Shown here piece by piece: positions 15,548-22,922 of a stretch of DNA of 35,220 bases (its first letter is position 1; every line of letters begins with the position of its first letter). A program made the translations under genes and the position numbers. Below the pieces are notes generated by a model, which made no database searches, was not told the origin of the DNA, and saw nothing but the letters and a program-made list of their open reading frames with translations. The DNA is from Candidatus Dormiibacterota bacterium. GTDB taxonomy: Bacteria > Chloroflexota > Dormibacteria > Aeolococcales > Aeolococcaceae. The DNA is taken from positions 1 to 35,220 of the forward strand of contig JAFARE010000042.1 in assembly GCA_019245575.1 (NCBI GenBank), written 5' to 3'.

Positions 15548-15599
15548 GGTGATATCGTAGCCGATGGCGCGTCACCTGTCAACTCGATATACTGGTGAC
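15548..15599. promoter_or_regulatory. Overlapping divergent promoters with inverted repeats
   Basis: Minus: TTGACA 15577-15582 and TACGAT 15554-15559, 17 bp apart. Plus: TATACT 15588-15593 as -10 for the CGNR gene. Inverted repeats GTCACC (15571-15576)/GGTGAC (15594-15599) and GATATCG (15551-15557)/CGATAT (15585-15590) overlay both promoters. A regulator binding here, possibly the CGNR protein, would control both genes. The promoter match is seen; the regulator is inferred. Confidence 0.65.
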
Positions 15600-15627
15600 A
15601 AAACGGCCACCGAGGCCGACGTGTGAG

Positions 15628-16197
15628 ATGACCGACACAGACCCAGAACCGAAGACTGCACCGGGGCCGCTGGAGCTCGTGCAGCGCTTCGTCAACAGCC
15701 TCGACTACCCCCACGGGCCCGACGAGCTGGCCACGCCGGAAAGCGCCGCACGCTGGATCGAGGCGGCCACCGGGGACGCCGTCGAGGTGTCGCCCCGGGA
15801 CATCAAGCGGCTGGTCACGGCGCGCGAGACGCTCCGCGACCTGCTCGAGGCGCACGCCGGCGAGGCGGTGGACCCCGAGGTGCCGGTGCGGCTGCAGAAG
15901 CTGCTCAGCTGCGCGCCGCTGCGACCCGTCCTCACCACCGACGGCGCCACCCTCGTGGTCGACTGCGGCGGCGTGGACTCACTCCTGGGCCGCATCTCCA
16001 CCGCCATCGTGTGGGCCACACTCGAGGGCAAATGGTCACGTCTCAAGGTCTGCCGGAGCGACAGGTGCCGCTTCGCCTACTACGACCACTCCAAGAACGG
16101 CAGCGGCCAATGGTGCTCGATGCGCGTGTGCGGTACGCGCGAGAAGGCGCGCGCCTACCGCGCCCGGCGGCGGGCCACCGAACTGCCGGCCGGCTGA
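15628..16197 (+). CDS. CGNR zinc-finger / ABATE-domain regulator
   Basis: 189 residues from ATG 15628 (GTG 15595 is in frame but only one base after the -10). The N-terminal ABATE-like domain is recognised by RFVNSLDYPHG and LVTARETLRDLLEAH. The C-terminal CGNR zinc finger uses Cys142, Cys147, Cys163 and Cys168 in KVCRSDRCRFAYYDHSKN and QWCSMRVCGTREKA. The hallmark CGNR is CGTR here, a conservative change that keeps the cysteine. The family is thought to be stress-response transcription regulators. Its promoter overlaps that of the divergent 70-aa gene, so it may control that gene and itself. A GNAT gene follows 27 bp later. Confidence 0.92.
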   Translation: MTDTDPEPKTAPGPLELVQRFVNSLDYPHGPDELATPESAARWIEAATGDAVEVSPRDIKRLVTARETLRDLLEAHAGEAVDPEVPVRLQKLLSCAPLRPVLTTDGATLVVDCGGVDSLLGRISTAIVWATLEGKWSRLKVCRSDRCRFAYYDHSKNGSGQWCSMRVCGTREKARAYRARRRATELPAG

Positions 16198-16224
16198 GCC
16201 GGACCGGCCCACGCACCGGCCACC

Positions 16225-16740
16225 GTGGGTGACGCGCGAATGCTGCGCGGCGACCGGGTCGCGCTGCGTCCGGCGACGCCCGGCGATCTGCCCCGTTTCG
16301 CGGCGATCATCGCGGAGCCGGAGGTGGCCCGCTGGTGGGGCGAGCAGAAGGAAGGTGATGACCTGCGCGACGACTTCTTCGCGGCCGACGTCACCTCGTA
16401 CGCCGTGGAGGTTGACGGTGAGCTCGCCGGTTTCATCATGTGCTCGGAGATCACCGATCCCCAGTACCGGTCTGCGGGCATCGACATCGCGCTCGCCACG
16501 GCGTGGCAGGGAGGCGGCCTGGGAACCGATGCGGTGCGCACACTCGCGCGCCATCTGCTCGAGGATCGCGGCCATCACCGCCTGACAATCGACCCGGCGG
16601 CGAGCAACGAGCGCGCCATCGCCAGCTATCGCAAGGCCGGCTTCCGGCCGGTGGGCGTCATGCGCAGCTACGAGCGCGGGAGCGACGGCACCTGGCACGA
16701 CGGCCTGCTGATGGACATGCTTGCCGGCGAGTTGCGTTGA
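16225..16740 (+). CDS. GNAT acetyltransferase, AAC(6')-like
   Basis: 171 residues from GTG 16225; ATG 16240 (MLRGDRVALRPATPGDL) is an equally good start with GGGTGA upstream. It has the pattern of the RimJ/AAC(6') branch of GNATs: EPEVARWWG near the start, acetyl-CoA-binding strand/loop WQGGGLGTDAVRTLARHLL, and DPAASNERAIASYRKAGF, like the DPSPSN...YEKAGF segment of aminoglycoside 6'-N-acetyltransferases. It transfers acetyl from acetyl-CoA to an amine; aminoglycoside modification is possible but chromosomal members often have other substrates. It follows the CGNR gene closely on the same strand, perhaps in one operon. Confidence 0.88.
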   Translation: MGDARMLRGDRVALRPATPGDLPRFAAIIAEPEVARWWGEQKEGDDLRDDFFAADVTSYAVEVDGELAGFIMCSEITDPQYRSAGIDIALATAWQGGGLGTDAVRTLARHLLEDRGHHRLTIDPAASNERAIASYRKAGFRPVGVMRSYERGSDGTWHDGLLMDMLAGELR

Positions 16741-16805
16741 ATGCCGGGCGGGGCACGACGCTGTAACAGGCCTCCTGCCCTGCCCAGGGTGAATCGCGCC
16801 CGCTG

Positions 16806-16856
16806 CTAGCGTCGCGAATCGAGCGCTGCCCAGAGGGGGTGGCCGGCTGTTTGGAG
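16806..16856 (+). promoter_or_regulatory. Probable -10 and Shine-Dalgarno of the lipoprotein gene
   Basis: TAGCGT (16806-16811) is a -10 candidate with a roughly 45-nt leader. GGAG (16853-16856) stands five nt before TTG 16862, which decides that start. No convincing -35 is visible. Confidence 0.4.
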
Positions 16857-16861
16857 TCTCG

Positions 16862-17710
16862 TTGCCCATGTCGCATCGCGCATTCGCGCTGACGCCGCTT
16901 GCAGCACTGGCGCTCGCCGCCTGCGGCACGGGCGCCGTCTCGACAGGGAGCACCGGGGCCGGCAGACCGACGCCCGCGAGCAGCCCCGCAGCCCCGCAGT
17001 TGGCGCCCAAGGATGCCGTGCTGCTGGCGGTGCACCACGCGTCATCGACGTCATTCCGCGCCGACATGAGCCTCACGGTGAGCTTCTCCACGTCGCCCAC
17101 CGCGACGGGGAACGTCGCCGCACTCAACGGCCAGTCCATGACGATGCACATGCAGCTCACCGCCGAGAGCCCGCAGCGCAACCAGGTGGACGTGACGGTC
17201 GACGGAACGACCGCGCACATCGTGGCGGTGCTCTACGACGGCAGGCTGTACGTGTCCAGCGACGGCGGTCAGACGTTCAGGACTGTGTCGCAGGCCACCG
17301 CGCAACCGGGCACCTACGGTGAGGAAACGGCGCTCAACTACCTGCAGGATGTCGCCACCGTCACGGACCAGGGCGCGGCCGAGGTGGACGGCGTCAGCGT
17401 CGAGGACTACCACGCGGACCTCGACCCCGCCAAGCTCACCGCCGCAGTGCGCGGTGTGCTGAGCAGCTCGGGCGCCGGCACACTGGTCAACAAGGTGCTG
17501 CAGTCGCTGCAGCTGACCGACGGACATGTCGACGCGTTCGTCGACAGCGCCGGACGCGTCATCAGTGAGAACGGGACGATCGACGCCACGATGTCACTGG
17601 GCGCGCTGAACGCATCGCTCAACGGGCAGTCCGTGGGCTTCAACGAAGGATTCACGGGCGACTTCCACGACTACGGCGCGGCCATCACCATCACGCCGCC
17701 GCACGTGTAG
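16862..17710 (+). CDS. Secreted lipoprotein, possibly LppX/LprG-like
   Basis: 282 residues from TTG 16862, chosen for its Shine-Dalgarno; ATG 16868 is two codons later. A signal peptide ends in a lipobox, LALAAC (Cys21), followed by a Gly/Ser/Thr/Pro linker. The mature part is beta-rich (ADMSLTVSFSTS, GQSMTMHMQLTAE, DVTVDGTTAHIVAVLYDGRLYVSSDG, FVDSAGRVISENGTIDATMSL), a concave-sheet pattern like the LppX/LprAFG and LolA lipid-carrier folds. The protein is anchored outside the cytoplasmic membrane. Carriage of a glycolipid such as a PIM would suit the genome, but this is inference. The stop codon overlaps the last bases of the convergent tRNA-Glu. Confidence 0.8.
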   Translation: MPMSHRAFALTPLAALALAACGTGAVSTGSTGAGRPTPASSPAAPQLAPKDAVLLAVHHASSTSFRADMSLTVSFSTSPTATGNVAALNGQSMTMHMQLTAESPQRNQVDVTVDGTTAHIVAVLYDGRLYVSSDGGQTFRTVSQATAQPGTYGEETALNYLQDVATVTDQGAAEVDGVSVEDYHADLDPAKLTAAVRGVLSSSGAGTLVNKVLQSLQLTDGHVDAFVDSAGRVISENGTIDATMSLGALNASLNGQSVGFNEGFTGDFHDYGAAITITPPHV

Positions 17711-17779
17711 CCCCAGCCGGGATCGAACCGGCGTTACCGGCGTGAAAGGCCGGTGTCCTGACCACTAGACGATGGGGCC
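17708..17779 (-). tRNA. tRNA-Glu (TTC)
   Basis: A 72-nt cloverleaf on minus: acceptor GGCCCCA/TGGGGCT, D arm GTC/GAC, anticodon stem CCGGC/GCCGG with loop CTTTCAC (anticodon TTC), four-nt variable loop, T arm GCCGG/CCGGC with TTCGATC. The first pair is G1·U72 and the discriminator A73; CCA is not encoded. A TACGAT -10 (17790-17795, minus) sits just upstream. Its 3' end overlaps the TAG stop of the convergent lipoprotein gene. gltX lies 570 bp away. Confidence 0.95.
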
Positions 17780-17848
17780 GCGCGCCGCCATCGTACCCGC
17801 CGCACCGGCGACGCCCCGCCCGCGCGAGATGGGAGCGTCGGCCGCCGC

Positions 17849-17854
17849 TATACT
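17849..17854 (+). promoter_or_regulatory. Leaderless-type -10 (TATACT)
   Basis: TATACT lies seven nt before ATG 17862, so transcription should start at or within a base or two of the initiation codon. No Shine-Dalgarno sequence could fit. Confidence 0.6.
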
Positions 17855-17861
17855 CCCGCGC

Positions 17862-18317
17862 ATGCCGGTTCGCGAGATCGCTGGCAAGACGGTCGGCTTC
17901 GGTCTTGTGGCTGCGGCGCTCATCGTCGGCGGAATCCTGGTGCTGCTCGGCAGCCACGCGTACAACGACTATCTCAACGCCATCCTGGGCTGGGGCCTGA
18001 TCGGTTTCGGCATCGTCACCGGCGGCTACGGGACGATGCTCATCGGGCTCATCGTCTACGACGCGCGCTTGCGCCGCCAGGAAGAGCAGATCCACATCAC
18101 GCCGCGCGGCGCCCCGCCGGCGCCGCCGCCCCCGTGGGGCATGGGCGACATCGGACGGCCCGACCGCGCCGTCGCGGTCACCGACGTGAGCGTGCGCGGC
18201 GGTGGCGGACCCCGTCTGATGAGCGTCGCGGTTTCCAACATCGACGGACCCATGCTGATCGCCGGTCTGCTGGCGTGGACCGTGCTGATGCTCATCTTCT
18301 TCGCGCCCACGCGCTGA
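17862..18317 (+). CDS. Small membrane protein, 2-3 transmembrane helices
   Basis: 151 residues from ATG 17862. Two adjacent hydrophobic helices (about 11-30 and 42-68: FGLVAAALIVGGILVLLG and LGWGLIGFGIVTGGYG) are followed by a charged cytoplasmic stretch (DARLRRQEEQ), a proline-rich linker (APPAPPPPWGMG) and a C-terminal helix (MLIAGLLAWTVLMLIFFAP). No catalytic motif is seen. The start is fixed by a TATACT box seven nt upstream. gltX begins 30 bp after its stop and may be co-transcribed. Function unknown. Confidence 0.7.
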   Translation: MPVREIAGKTVGFGLVAAALIVGGILVLLGSHAYNDYLNAILGWGLIGFGIVTGGYGTMLIGLIVYDARLRRQEEQIHITPRGAPPAPPPPWGMGDIGRPDRAVAVTDVSVRGGGGPRLMSVAVSNIDGPMLIAGLLAWTVLMLIFFAPTR

Positions 18318-18347
18318 CGTCGATTGACATCGACCGCAGCCGGCGCA

Positions 18348-19787
18348 ATGCGCACGCGGTTCGCGCCGTCTCCCACCGGGCCACTGCACTTCGGGTCGGT
18401 GCGCACCGCGCTCTTCGCGTGGCTGGCGGCGCGGCACGCCGGTGGCGCGTTCATCCTTCGCATCGAGGACACCGACCAGGAGCGCTACATCCCGGGCGTT
18501 GAAGCGCTCATCATCGAGACGCTGCGCTGGCTCGGTCTGGAATGGGACGAGGGCCCGGAGACGGGCGGTCCGCACGGGCCGTACATGCAGTCGGAGCGAA
18601 CCGAGCTGTACCGCACACACGCGGCTGACCTCGTGCGAGGTGGCGCCGCGTACTGGTGCACGTGCACGCCGGAGCGGCTCGCGGCCATGCGCGACGAGCA
18701 GCGCGCCCGGCACGAGCCGACGCGGTACGACAGACGCTGCCTGGGGCGGCAGGATGAGGTGGAGCGCGAACGCCGCGCGGGAACCGCCGCGGTGCTGCGC
18801 CTGCTCATGCCGCCCGGCACGACGGAATGGGATGACATCGTGCGCGGACGCGTGTCCTTCGACAACGCAGAGATCGACGACCAGGTGCTGCTCAAGTCGG
18901 ACGGGTTTCCCACGTATCACCTGGCGGTCGTCGTCGACGATCACCTGATGGACGTCACGCACGTGATCCGCGCCGACGAGTGGATCCCGTCGACACCGAA
19001 ACATCTGGCGCTGTACACAGCGTTGCGTTGGGATCCGCCGCGGTTCGCCCATGTGCCGCCGGTGCTCGACACCGACGGCCACAAGCTGAGCAAGCGACGC
19101 GGCGCGCGCAACGTGCTGGAGTACGGCGAGCTCGGCTACGTGCCCAGCGCGGTGGTGAACGCGATGGCGCTGCTCGGCTGGTCGTCGGGCACTGACGAGG
19201 AGGTGTTCACGCCGGACGACCTGTGCCGGCGGTTCACGCTCGAACGCATCCATCCGGCGCCCGCGGTGTTCGACCCGAAGCGCCTCGACGACCTCAACGG
19301 CGTTCACATCCGCCGCATGGACGTCGAGGAGCTGGTGGAGGCGCTCGAGTTTCACCTTCCCGGCACGAGCAAGGACACGCGACGCCGTCTCGTGCCGCTG
19401 CTGCGCGAGCGCATCGTCACGCTCGCAGACGCAACGCGGCTGGCGGAGCCGCTGCTCGGGGAACCGGTACGCGACGACAGCATCGAATTCCCACCCAAGG
19501 GCGTGAGCGATGACGTCGCCGGAGCACTGCTCGACGCGTGCATCGCTGCCGTGGAGGCGGGCGGCCTCGACGACCTGGAGCAGCTCCGCGAGACGCTGCG
19601 ACACGACGTGGACGAGCGCGGGGTCAAGGCACGGGTCGCGTTCCGCGTGCTGTTCATCGCGGTGCTCGGCAGCCCGGTGGGGCTGCCCGTCTTCGACTCC
19701 ATGGCGTTCCTGGGGCAGGAGACGACGCTGGCGAGGCTGCGAACCGCCCGCACCCGGCTCCTGCGCTCGTCGCGAAACGGCGCCTAG
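18348..19787 (+). CDS. gltX: Glutamyl-tRNA synthetase
   Basis: 479 residues from ATG 18348 (TTG 18324 would add eight unconserved residues). Class I motifs are complete: FAPSPTGPLHFGSVRTALF (HIGH variant HFGS, residues 14-17), the KMSKS variant KLSKR (246-250), and the zinc-type cluster CTCTPERLAAMR with a later YDRRC. DSDGFPTYHLAVVVDDHLMD-like residues (SDGFPTYHLAVVVDDHLMD) line the active site. The enzyme charges tRNA-Glu, and in bacteria without GlnRS also tRNA-Gln. A tRNA-Glu gene is close by. The stop TAG shares the tetramer CTAG (19784-19787) with the convergent gene's stop. Confidence 0.97.
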   Translation: MRTRFAPSPTGPLHFGSVRTALFAWLAARHAGGAFILRIEDTDQERYIPGVEALIIETLRWLGLEWDEGPETGGPHGPYMQSERTELYRTHAADLVRGGAAYWCTCTPERLAAMRDEQRARHEPTRYDRRCLGRQDEVERERRAGTAAVLRLLMPPGTTEWDDIVRGRVSFDNAEIDDQVLLKSDGFPTYHLAVVVDDHLMDVTHVIRADEWIPSTPKHLALYTALRWDPPRFAHVPPVLDTDGHKLSKRRGARNVLEYGELGYVPSAVVNAMALLGWSSGTDEEVFTPDDLCRRFTLERIHPAPAVFDPKRLDDLNGVHIRRMDVEELVEALEFHLPGTSKDTRRRLVPLLRERIVTLADATRLAEPLLGEPVRDDSIEFPPKGVSDDVAGALLDACIAAVEAGGLDDLEQLRETLRHDVDERGVKARVAFRVLFIAVLGSPVGLPVFDSMAFLGQETTLARLRTARTRLLRSSRNGA

Positions 19788-20236
19788 AGCTCGAGGTCGC
19801 GCCCGGACCCGGCCGGGACACGCGGCTCCGCGACGCGCCTCGTGGCGCGTGGATGGGTCACACCGCGCACCAGAGGAGGCGCCGTCCTGGGGCGAGTAGT
19901 TCTTCCGCGCGCGCCGGGCGTCGCCGCGCTCCGCGCCTGCGGCCCATCCGGCGACGGAGGCTGCGCGCCCCCGGGCGGTGGCGCGTGGCGCGCATGCCAG
20001 CGCTGCAGGACGGCCGCGCCCACGCGGCGCGCGGCGCGCAGCCCCAGTTTGTCCGCGCCCGTCGCGTGCACGCCGACGACGACGGCGGTGACGATGGCGC
20101 TCACCGGGAAATAGGCGGCGAACAGCGAGAGCCCGGCCAGCACTCCGAAGGCCGTGAGGATGGGATGACGCCGGGCGAACGTCGCTCCGGTGGCCGTCGT
20201 CGTCGCCGGCGCGGCGCGCGGTTCTCGCAGAGGCAT
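19784..20236 (-). CDS. Membrane protein with proline/arginine-rich tail
   Basis: 150 residues from ATG 20236, fixed by a TAGCCT box (20244-20249, minus) seven nt upstream. Two hydrophobic segments (about 24-60: PILTAFGVLAGLSLFAAYF, VSAIVTAVVVGVHATG) form a membrane hairpin. A long, basic, Pro/Arg/Thr-rich, probably disordered cytoplasmic tail follows. No known family is recognised. It converges with gltX and their stop codons interlock in CTAG. The biased tail composition means the 3' half is the less certain part. Confidence 0.55.
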   Translation of the reverse strand: MPLREPRAAPATTTATGATFARRHPILTAFGVLAGLSLFAAYFPVSAIVTAVVVGVHATGADKLGLRAARRVGAAVLQRWHARHAPPPGGAQPPSPDGPQARSAATPGARGRTTRPRTAPPLVRGVTHPRATRRVAEPRVPAGSGRDLEL

Positions 20237-20410
20237 GCCGCTGAGGCTAGCTGCACGCCGAGGACGGGTCCCGGACATCGATCCCGGCTGTTTCGTTGTG
20301 ACGAATCCCCGACGCCCGCGTCGCAGCGTGGCAACGATTCGGTGCACAACGCCGTCACCGGCGACCATCGCACGTGCATGGCTCGTGCTCCCGCACACGA
20401 GGACGCGGTG

Positions 20411-20914
20411 ATGGACCGCGCGCAGTTCGTCGAGCTGATCGGCAGCGCCCTGGCGCGCGCGCCGCGCACGCGGCGGCTGGCGGTGCTCGCCATCGCGCTG
20501 GACGGCGTCGAATCCGCCACCGAACGGGACCGCGACGCGCTGCTGGCGCACGTCGAGTCCAGGCTGCACGCGGGCATTCGCAAGCACGACGTGCTCGCGC
20601 GCCTCGCCGACGATGAGTACGGCGTCCTGCTCACGGGATTGCGTGAGCCGGACGACGCGCAGCAGGCAGCATCTCGCATCGCTCGCTCGCTGACGATCCC
20701 GGCGGCGCATGCCGGAGCGACGTCCCGGGTGGGATGCAGCGTCGGCGTCTCCTTCGTCAACGCCGCGCCGCCTCGTTCGGCGGCGGACGACATGCTGGGC
20801 CGCGCCGGCATGGCCGTATACCTCGCCCGCCGCCAGGGTGGCGACCGCGTCGTGGTCTTCGACGCGGCCGCGCGCGAGACCCTCGTGGCGGTTTCCGCGA
20901 CGCCGGCCCGCTAG
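20411..20914 (+). CDS. Degenerate GGDEF-domain protein
   Basis: 167 residues from ATG 20411. It follows the GGDEF (diguanylate cyclase) fold: LAVLAIALDGVESATERDRDALLAHV, then RKHDVLARLADDEYGVLL, in which the signature GGDEF is replaced by ADDEY (about 66-70), and a C-terminal VGCSVGVSFV and YLARRQGGDRVVVFD. Loss of both glycines, the second of which contacts GTP in active enzymes, argues against cyclase activity; it may bind nucleotides or act as a partner. It consists of the GGDEF domain alone, without sensor domain or membrane anchor. thiD follows from its own promoter. Confidence 0.75.
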   Translation: MDRAQFVELIGSALARAPRTRRLAVLAIALDGVESATERDRDALLAHVESRLHAGIRKHDVLARLADDEYGVLLTGLREPDDAQQAASRIARSLTIPAAHAGATSRVGCSVGVSFVNAAPPRSAADDMLGRAGMAVYLARRQGGDRVVVFDAAARETLVAVSATPAR

Positions 20915-20943
20915 CCCCGGACGGGACGCCAGGCGCCTGCGGC

Positions 20944-20949
20944 TAGCAT
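20944..20949 (+). promoter_or_regulatory. Leaderless-type -10 of thiD
   Basis: TAGCAT stands six nt before GTG 20956. A start site at the GTG would give a leaderless message. There is no TPP riboswitch between the gene and its neighbour. Confidence 0.5.
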
Positions 20950-20955
20950 GCGGCC

Positions 20956-21729
20956 GTGGTGCCGCGCTGCCTGACCATCGCCACCTCTGACTCCGGCGGC
21001 GGCGCGGGCGTCCAAGCGGACCTGCGCGCCTTCGCCGCGGCGGGCTGCTACGGCGCGAGCGTGATCGTCGGCCTGACGGCGCAGAACACCGTGGGGATCG
21101 AGGCGGTCCACGAGGTGCCCGCGGAATTCGTCGAGGCGCAGCTGCGCGCGGTGCTCGGCGACATCGGTGCCGATGCGGTGAAGACCGGCGCGCTCCTGTC
21201 AGCGGATCTGGTCGAGGTCGTGGCCGCCGGGCTGAGTGGGCGGGGCCTCCCCCTGGTGGTCGATCCCGTGGTCGCGGCCACCACCGGGCGGAGGCTGAGT
21301 GACGCCGGAGCGCTGGCGGCCACCGTCAAGCTGCTCTTCCCCCTGGCCACCGTGGTCACGCCCAACCTGCGAGAGGCCGAGCTTCTCGCAGGTGGGACGG
21401 GATCGCGCCGCGAGCTGGCGGAGCGCATCGCGGCCCGGGGAGCGGCCGCGGTGCTCGTGACCGGCGGCCACGGAGAGCCGGTGGATCACCTCTTTGCCGG
21501 CGGTGAGCACCTCGAGATCCCCGTGCCGCGGCACCCGGTCGCGGCGACCCACGGCGCGGGCTGCACCCACTCGGCCACGCTCGCCGCCGAGCTGGCCAAA
21601 GGTCAGCCGCTGCGCGCCGCCGCCGAACGGTCCGCGGCGGTCACCGCCGAGGCGGTGCGGCGCGGCCTGACCGAGATCGGCGCGGGCGAGGGCCCCGTCG
21701 ACGTGACCGGGCTGGGCGAGGCGCGCTGA
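20956..21729 (+). CDS. thiD: Hydroxymethylpyrimidine/phosphomethylpyrimidine kinase
   Basis: 257 residues from GTG 20956 (a second GTG follows directly). It is a ribokinase-fold enzyme with [13 protein letters not shown] (substrate site), [33 protein letters not shown], and the anion-hole/catalytic motif [18 protein letters not shown] near 195-212. It phosphorylates HMP and HMP-P to HMP-PP for thiamine synthesis. The usual opening [10 protein letters not shown] is [10 protein letters not shown] here, and GTGCTLS is GAGCTHS; both are mild variants that keep the key glycines and cysteine. No other thi gene is in the window, so the gene may serve salvage. Confidence 0.95.
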   Translation: MVPRCLTIATSDSGGGAGVQADLRAFAAAGCYGASVIVGLTAQNTVGIEAVHEVPAEFVEAQLRAVLGDIGADAVKTGALLSADLVEVVAAGLSGRGLPLVVDPVVAATTGRRLSDAGALAATVKLLFPLATVVTPNLREAELLAGGTGSRRELAERIAARGAAAVLVTGGHGEPVDHLFAGGEHLEIPVPRHPVAATHGAGCTHSATLAAELAKGQPLRAAAERSAAVTAEAVRRGLTEIGAGEGPVDVTGLGEAR

Positions 21730-22311
21730 TCAGTCCGAGGACCGCAGCCAGCGGCGGCGCACCAGCAGGCCGAGCGCAGCCAGCCCCAACGCGTCGGCCA
21801 CCAGCAGGGCCGGTCCCACCTCGAGGCCGCCCTTGAAGCTCATTCCACTCACCGGGCTCATCGCCTCCACCGGCGGAACGCGGACACCGTCCAGGCTCGG
21901 CGCGGCCGTCTGACCGCCGCCGCTGCTGAGCGGCGCAGCCGGCGCGGCGCCGCCCGCTGAGACGGAGCCCGCAGGAGCGGACGCCGGCCCGGCGTGAACC
22001 TGGCCGCCTCCGGCGGGGGTGGTCGCCGCTGGAGCGGTCGTGGAGGCGCCCGGCTGCGGGGGCGAGGAATCGAGAACCGCGCCCCTCCCGTTCCCGGGCG
22101 CCGGCGTGGGCGACGGCGTCGGCGCCGGCGGCTTGCCGCTGCGCGTGCCCTTGTCCGTCACGCTGCCCGCGGGCGGGAGCGGTCCTGCGGCGGCGCGGTG
22201 GGCGCCCGCGAGCAGGACCGCCCCGGAGAGGGCGAGGGCGAGCAGCGTCAGCCCCAGCGCACGCCCGCTCCGTCGGCCCTTTTCTCTCCGGTCCGATCTC
22301 TTCGAGAACAT
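21730..22311 (-). CDS. Secreted Pro/Ala-rich protein with C-terminal membrane anchor
   Basis: 193 residues from ATG 22311. A basic N-terminus and hydrophobic signal (ALGLTLLALALSGAVLLAG) end near an AHRAAAG cleavage-like site. A long low-complexity Pro/Ala/Gly/Thr/Ser region follows, then MSPVSGMSFKGGLEVGPALL, a hydrophobic helix (LLVADALGLAALGLLV) and a positive tail RRRWLRSSD. This is the layout of a wall-spanning, C-terminally anchored surface protein. No LPxTG motif is present, so sortase attachment is not supported. Function unknown. It abuts thiD tail to tail. Confidence 0.65.
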   Translation of the reverse strand: MFSKRSDRREKGRRSGRALGLTLLALALSGAVLLAGAHRAAAGPLPPAGSVTDKGTRSGKPPAPTPSPTPAPGNGRGAVLDSSPPQPGASTTAPAATTPAGGGQVHAGPASAPAGSVSAGGAAPAAPLSSGGGQTAAPSLDGVRVPPVEAMSPVSGMSFKGGLEVGPALLVADALGLAALGLLVRRRWLRSSD

Positions 22312-22410
22312 CGGCGCGCTCAGTCTGACCGGGCTTAAGACCTCGGTCCCGCTCCATCGGCGCATCGCGACGCGGCTTCACGGCCGTGTCGAGGCGGCCG
22401 CGAAATCGGG

Positions 22411-22431
22411 GGCCTCAGATCGTATGAGGCC
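22411..22431 (-). terminator. Hairpin after the cNMP-binding gene
   Basis: GGCCTCA (22411-22417) and TGAGGCC (22425-22431) form a perfect 7-bp stem with a 7-nt loop directly beyond the stop codon at 22432-22434. There is no run of T on the minus strand, so it is at best an atypical intrinsic terminator or a 3'-end-stabilising hairpin. Confidence 0.45.
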
Positions 22432-22860
22432 TCAGGAGTGGCGGGCGGCCGTGGCGTCGCGGAAGCGGCGAACGATCTCCGGCAGCAGGTTGACCGCCAC
22501 CGCCGGGTGGTCGAGCAGGAACTGGCGGAAGCCGTTCACCGGCAGGGTGATCGTGCGCAGCTGTGTCTCGGCGCGCACGGTTGCGGTCCGCGGCCCCCCG
22601 TCCAGTGCCGCGACCTCGCCGAAGAACTCACCCGGACCGAGCCGGGCCACCTCCTTGTCGTCGATGAGGACCGCCGCCTCGCCCTCGAGGATGATGAAGA
22701 ATTCCGGGCCCTGCATCCCTTCGGTGATCACGCCGTGCGCGGCGAGGTACGTGGCGTCGTCGAAACGGCTCGCCACGTCACGCAGCTCGCGCCCGCTGAG
22801 GCCGCGGAACAGCGGCATGCGCTCCAGCGTGGGGATCACATCCTCCCGGGTTGTGGCCAT
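22432..22860 (-). CDS. Cyclic-nucleotide-binding domain protein (no HTH)
   Basis: 142 residues from ATG 22860, preceded by GGGAGGA at a seven-nt spacing. It is a single cNMP-binding beta-roll: LERMPLFRGLSGRELRDVA, GPEFFIILEGEAAVL, then the phosphate-binding cassette LGPGEFFGEVAALDGGPRTATVRAE with the canonical FGE and RTA residues, and helix C with VNLLPEIVRRF. There is no DNA-binding domain, so it is not a Crp-type factor; it may sense cAMP/cGMP and act on a partner. It follows the NRAMP-like gene by 62 bp on the same strand, so it may modulate that transporter. A hairpin closes the unit. Confidence 0.88.
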   Translation of the reverse strand: MATTREDVIPTLERMPLFRGLSGRELRDVASRFDDATYLAAHGVITEGMQGPEFFIILEGEAAVLIDDKEVARLGPGEFFGEVAALDGGPRTATVRAETQLRTITLPVNGFRQFLLDHPAVAVNLLPEIVRRFRDATAARHS

Positions 22861-22922
22861 CGATCAGTCCTCCCTGCTTGGGCGAAGCCCGTGCATTGTC
22901 GGCGAAGGCGGATCGCCTCCGT

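Noticed and set aside
20944..20956. TPP riboswitch before thiD
   Set aside because: The gene seems leaderless, and no CTGAGA / ACCTGATCTGG-type core occurs upstream.
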